This document shows, piece after piece, positions 6,182-8,692 of a DNA stretch of 8,692 nt. The notes beneath the pieces were generated by a model. The model did no database searches, was not told the origin of the DNA, and worked only from the letters and a program-made list of their open reading frames with translations. This DNA is from CAYSBA01 sp964429075 [NCBI: uncultured bacterium] (GTDB lineage: Bacteria > CAYSBA01). The position numbers and the translations under genes were made by a program. The first letter of the stretch is position 1. Each line of letters begins with the position of its first letter. The stretch is from assembly GCA_964429075.1 (NCBI GenBank), contig CAYSBA010000037.1, positions 1 through 8,692 of the forward strand. The letters run 5' to 3'.

Positions 6182-7003
6182 ATGGCTGATTTTAACATCC
6201 ATATGATGACACCAGAATTGCTGTCTCACAGGGACCTGGCAACACCTGTACCAATCTGGTCGTTCAGATTTGGTTGTGTCTTCCCGGATATACCCTATTT
6301 TGCGCATTTTACAAAAAAACTTATAAAACATCTATTAAAGAAGGATGTACTGGGTGCAAACCGATGGGGTGGGATATTCCATCAGGAGGGAATCCTTCAG
6401 ATGGTAAATTCATATATAGATTCTGTTGAAGCAAAAAGGATGGAGCGTTCAGAGATTTTTGAGAGTTTTTTAAAGGGTCTCATAATGCACAATTACATTG
6501 ATACCCATACCCATCCATTAATAACTGAAATGGCTAAGGAATTATCTTTTAGAGATTCGGTGAGCAGGGAGTATGCACATCTTTATATAGAAAAGGTGCA
6601 ATTTTTATCGCTTCAAAAACAGCTTTATGGCAGTACAGGTTTTGGTAAGATCCATTTCTTGAAAAATAGAAATATATTGCCATCACCGTTTAGAGCATTC
6701 AGTCTGGCAGAGCTTATCGGGTATATTGATATAACAATAAAAGATTCATACTCAGAGAGTCCAGGAAAGATAAAACTGTTATACTGGCTGTTCAGTACCT
6801 ATTACTACAGCATAGTTATGTCAACACCGCCGGCAAGGATAGAGGCAAATTTTAGACAATCGGATGGCCCCATTTATTATAACGAAGATTTTAGAGATAG
6901 ACTTAACAAAGCGATTCTTGAGGGATTTGATGCCACAATTTTTTTCTCAAATATAATCAGAGATAGACTTAAAGATAGATTTATACCACAAAAACTCGAT
7001 TGA
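6182..7003 (+). CDS. Zinc-dependent phospholipase C-like protein
   Basis: A 273-residue protein resembling the zinc-dependent phospholipase C / S1-P1-like fold (Pfam Zn_dep_PLPC pattern). Visible signatures are a GCVFPDIPYF segment (31-40, Asp36), FHQEG with His67, the block LIMHNYIDTHTHPLI (100-114) giving His103-x3-Asp107-x3-His111-Pro, and EYAHLYIE (130-137) giving His133-x3-Glu137. In the family these histidines and acids bind the catalytic zinc ions. No signal peptide is seen, unlike the secreted Clostridium and Bacillus toxins, so this is more like the uncharacterised intracellular or membrane-associated branch. The ATG lies 3 bases after the hydrolase stop with no clear ribosome site, suggesting coupled translation. 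Pairing with a lipase-like gene suggests lipid turnover, but this is inference. The exact reaction is not known. Confidence 0.7.
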   Translation: MADFNIHMMTPELLSHRDLATPVPIWSFRFGCVFPDIPYFAHFTKKLIKHLLKKDVLGANRWGGIFHQEGILQMVNSYIDSVEAKRMERSEIFESFLKGLIMHNYIDTHTHPLITEMAKELSFRDSVSREYAHLYIEKVQFLSLQKQLYGSTGFGKIHFLKNRNILPSPFRAFSLAELIGYIDITIKDSYSESPGKIKLLYWLFSTYYYSIVMSTPPARIEANFRQSDGPIYYNEDFRDRLNKAILEGFDATIFFSNIIRDRLKDRFIPQKLD

Positions 7004-7005
7004 GG
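7001..7005 (+). promoter_or_regulatory. Ribosome binding site for the alcohol dehydrogenase gene
   Basis: TGAGG, overlapping the TGA stop of the preceding gene, lies 6 bases before the ATG at 7012. It favours this ATG over the TTG at 7000, which would sit inside the site and add four residues. Confidence 0.6.
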
Positions 7006-7011
7006 CAGACC

Positions 7012-7989
7012 ATGAAAGCAGCAATAATAGAATCAAAAAGAAGATTAAACATTGTTGATATAAAAAAACCTAAGGTAAAAGAAGACGAAGTGCTGCTCAG
7101 GGTGCTTTCCTGTGGTGTATGTCATACAGACCTTCATATCTATAGAAAAGAGATTGCAGCAAGACTTCCTGTAATACCAGGCCATCAGATTGTTGGAAGG
7201 GTTGTTGATGCAGGTAGTAATGTTGATTTGAAAATAGATACTCTGGTCGGCGTAGGCTGGTTGGCAAAGACATGCGGAAAATGTAAATACTGTAAAGAGG
7301 GTAGGGAGAATCTATGTCCACATGCTACTTTTAATGGTAAGGATGTAAGTGGTGGATATGCTGAATTTTTTTTGGCACATAAGGATTTTGTGTTTGTGCT
7401 TCCAAAAGGTTCTGATCCCCTTCATCTATCGCCACTTCTGTGTGGGGGTATTATTGGATACCGGGCATTTGTACTTTTGGGGTTAAAGAGGCCTTCTAAT
7501 GTGGGTCTTTTTGGTTTTGGATCAAGTGCTCATCAGATAATACATGTTTTGCAGCACTATGGACACCGCGTATTTGTTTTTACAAGGAACAAAGAACGGC
7601 AGAGACTTGCAGTTGAACTTGGTGCCTGTTGGGCAGGTACACCCTACGATAAACCGGATATCCTTCTTGAGGGATCGATTGTATTTGCCCCATCTGGGGA
7701 TATTATTAAGCGTGCCTTAGATCTGACAGCACCAGGAGGCAGGGTTGTTGTAAATGCAATTTATGCAACAGATATTGAAAAGCTGAGTTACCAGGCTATA
7801 TATTACGAGAAAGAATTAACGACAGTGGCAAATTATACAAGAGAGGATGCAAAAGAGTTTATAGAATTATCGCAGAAAATAGGTATTGAGACAAAAATAA
7901 CTGTCTATAGATTACAGGATGCAGAAAATGCACTTTTAGACCTTGAAGCAGGAAAGATTGTTGGTTCTGCCGTTATAGATTTGAGATGA
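7012..7989 (+). CDS. Zinc-dependent alcohol dehydrogenase (medium-chain) with altered motifs
   Basis: Cytoplasmic oxidoreductase of the medium-chain dehydrogenase family, 325 residues, expected to interconvert alcohols and aldehydes with a nicotinamide cofactor. Catalytic zinc ligands are Cys37 (SCGVCHTD), His58 (PGHQ) and Cys144 (LLCGG). The structural zinc site is complete at Cys88, Cys91, Cys94 and Cys102. Two features differ from classical enzymes: the Glu after His58 is Gln, and the dinucleotide loop is GFGSSAH (168-174), where the third glycine of GxGxxG is alanine. The second beta strand ends in Thr-Arg (191-192) instead of an acid, hinting at NADP(H). I recall this combination from the zinc-binding ADH subgroup modelled as TIGR02822. 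It starts 8 bases after the phospholipase-like gene and its stop overlaps the nth start (ATGA). The substrate cannot be assigned. Confidence 0.88.
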   Translation: MKAAIIESKRRLNIVDIKKPKVKEDEVLLRVLSCGVCHTDLHIYRKEIAARLPVIPGHQIVGRVVDAGSNVDLKIDTLVGVGWLAKTCGKCKYCKEGRENLCPHATFNGKDVSGGYAEFFLAHKDFVFVLPKGSDPLHLSPLLCGGIIGYRAFVLLGLKRPSNVGLFGFGSSAHQIIHVLQHYGHRVFVFTRNKERQRLAVELGACWAGTPYDKPDILLEGSIVFAPSGDIIKRALDLTAPGGRVVVNAIYATDIEKLSYQAIYYEKELTTVANYTREDAKEFIELSQKIGIETKITVYRLQDAENALLDLEAGKIVGSAVIDLR

Positions 7990-8615
7990 GACCAGAAGAG
8001 GTACTAAAAGAGATATCGAGATTGTCAGGCAGTACAATGCTTGAAAAGATCGGGAGAGGTGATCCATATAGGGTTCTTATCGCAGCCGTTTTGAGTACAA
8101 GAACTAAAGATGAAATTACTGAAAAGGTCGTTGACAATCTCTTTAAAATTGCGCCAGACCCAGAGAGTTTATCTAAACTTCAGCAAGAAGAACTTGAAAG
8201 ACTACTTGTCCCTATTGGTTTTTACAGAAACAAGGCAAGGATTCTTTTGAAGCTTGCAAAGAGATTGATAGAAACGGGTGGAAAAGTCCCTGATAATATA
8301 AGAGAGCTATTGGAACTTCCCGGTGTGGGGAGAAAGGTTGCAGGCTGTGTTGTTGTTTATGCCTATGGTGGTGATGAACTACCTGTAGATACACATGTCC
8401 ATAGAATTTCCAACAGGATAGGCTGGGTTAATACAAAAACTCCAGAAGAGACTGAAGCGTCACTAAAAAAGATATTACCCAAAAGACTCTGGAAAAGGAC
8501 AAATGGTCTGCTTGTATGGTTCGGGAAAAATATATGTAAACCTGTTGGTCCAAGATGTGAAGTATGTACAATAAGATCGGCCTGTAAATATTACATTTCT
8601 ACTTATAGAAGATAA
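7986..8615 (+). CDS. nth: Endonuclease III (DNA glycosylase/AP lyase)
   Basis: Base-excision repair enzyme that removes oxidised pyrimidines and nicks the abasic site by beta-elimination. It has 209 residues, normal for the family. Motifs are VLSTRTKD (35-42), matching LSAQATD of E. coli but with Arg39 for the Gln; the helix-hairpin-helix LPGVGRK (111-117) with catalytic Lys117; LPVDTHVHR (132-140) with catalytic Asp135; and the 4Fe-4S loop Cys184-x6-Cys191-x2-Cys194-x5-Cys200 near the C terminus. All catalytic and cluster residues are intact. The ATG overlaps the alcohol dehydrogenase stop by 4 bases and has no separate ribosome site, so translation is likely coupled. Metabolic and repair genes sharing a transcript is common in compact genomes and does not by itself imply a joint function. 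MutY is excluded: there is no MutY C-terminal domain and the lyase lysine is present. Confidence 0.96.
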   Translation: MRPEEVLKEISRLSGSTMLEKIGRGDPYRVLIAAVLSTRTKDEITEKVVDNLFKIAPDPESLSKLQQEELERLLVPIGFYRNKARILLKLAKRLIETGGKVPDNIRELLELPGVGRKVAGCVVVYAYGGDELPVDTHVHRISNRIGWVNTKTPEETEASLKKILPKRLWKRTNGLLVWFGKNICKPVGPRCEVCTIRSACKYYISTYRR

Positions 8616-8640
8616 GAGTGCGATATCTATGAAACTCTTA
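8613..8640 (+). terminator. Weak inverted repeat after nth
   Basis: TAAGAGT (8613-8619, beginning at the nth stop codon) is the exact reverse complement of ACTCTTA (8634-8640), with a 14-base loop containing GATATC. The stem is A/T-rich and no T-run follows, so it does not look like a standard intrinsic terminator. The remaining bases to 8692 are purine/A-rich and show no gene. Confidence 0.15.
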
Positions 8641-8692
8641 AGAATAAGATAAGAAATATATAAGAAGTTAATAAATTCGTTAGCTTGTGAAG

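Noticed and set aside
7000-7011. TTG start for the alcohol dehydrogenase
   Set aside because: The TTG overlaps the TGAGG ribosome site that serves ATG 7012, and family proteins begin at MKA.
8629-8652. Small open frame MKLLRIR after nth
   Set aside because: Seven codons only, inside the weak inverted-repeat region and without a ribosome site.

Overview
The window is gene-dense and A+T-rich. Every supportable gene is on the + strand, with overlaps or gaps of a few bases between most neighbours. Arginine is coded mainly by AGA/AGG and isoleucine often by ATA. A large secreted protein built from MopE-type metal-binding repeats, a short (425-residue) anaerobe-like ThiC and this codon use suggest an anaerobic or deep-branching Gram-negative-type bacterium (for example Desulfobacterota, Nitrospirota or a related candidate phylum). 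This placement is inference; no rRNA or strong marker gene is present.

Region 1 (1-2368) is a cofactor block. It holds the C-terminal half of a cysteine desulfurase (cut by the window edge), GTP cyclohydrolase I (folE) and the radical-SAM phosphomethylpyrimidine synthase ThiC. They are separated by 5 bases and by a 4-base overlap. The desulfurase provides sulfur for Fe-S clusters and thio-cofactors, FolE opens the folate/pterin pathway, and ThiC makes the thiamine pyrimidine and needs a 4Fe-4S cluster.

Region 2 (2369-5219) starts with a 64-base gap holding a possible promoter. It then encodes a lipoprotein of about 928 residues with a PKD-like domain followed by about 760 residues of cysteine- and aspartate-rich repeats. 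These comprise 11 clear C-[DN]-G-x-D-x-x-C motifs plus one degenerate copy, seven D-x-D-x-D type calcium-like loops, and about 84 cysteines in the mature protein. Two further layers of repetition are visible: a 75-residue module with ten cysteines, present twice and alignable without gaps, and a directly tandem 70-residue unit near the C terminus. This protein is the most unusual object in the window.

Region 3 (5210-8615) is a tight run of an alpha/beta-hydrolase (lipase/esterase-like), a zinc-dependent phospholipase C-like protein, a zinc-dependent alcohol dehydrogenase with altered motifs, and endonuclease III (nth). The hydrolase start overlaps the lipoprotein gene by 10 bases and has a strong ribosome binding site, so the surface protein and the lipid-directed hydrolases are probably co-transcribed. 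The last 77 bases contain no gene, only a weak inverted repeat.

No RNA gene, insertion sequence, CRISPR array or riboswitch was seen. The best candidates for something undescribed are the duplicated ten-cysteine module and its linkage to the two lipid-hydrolase-like genes.
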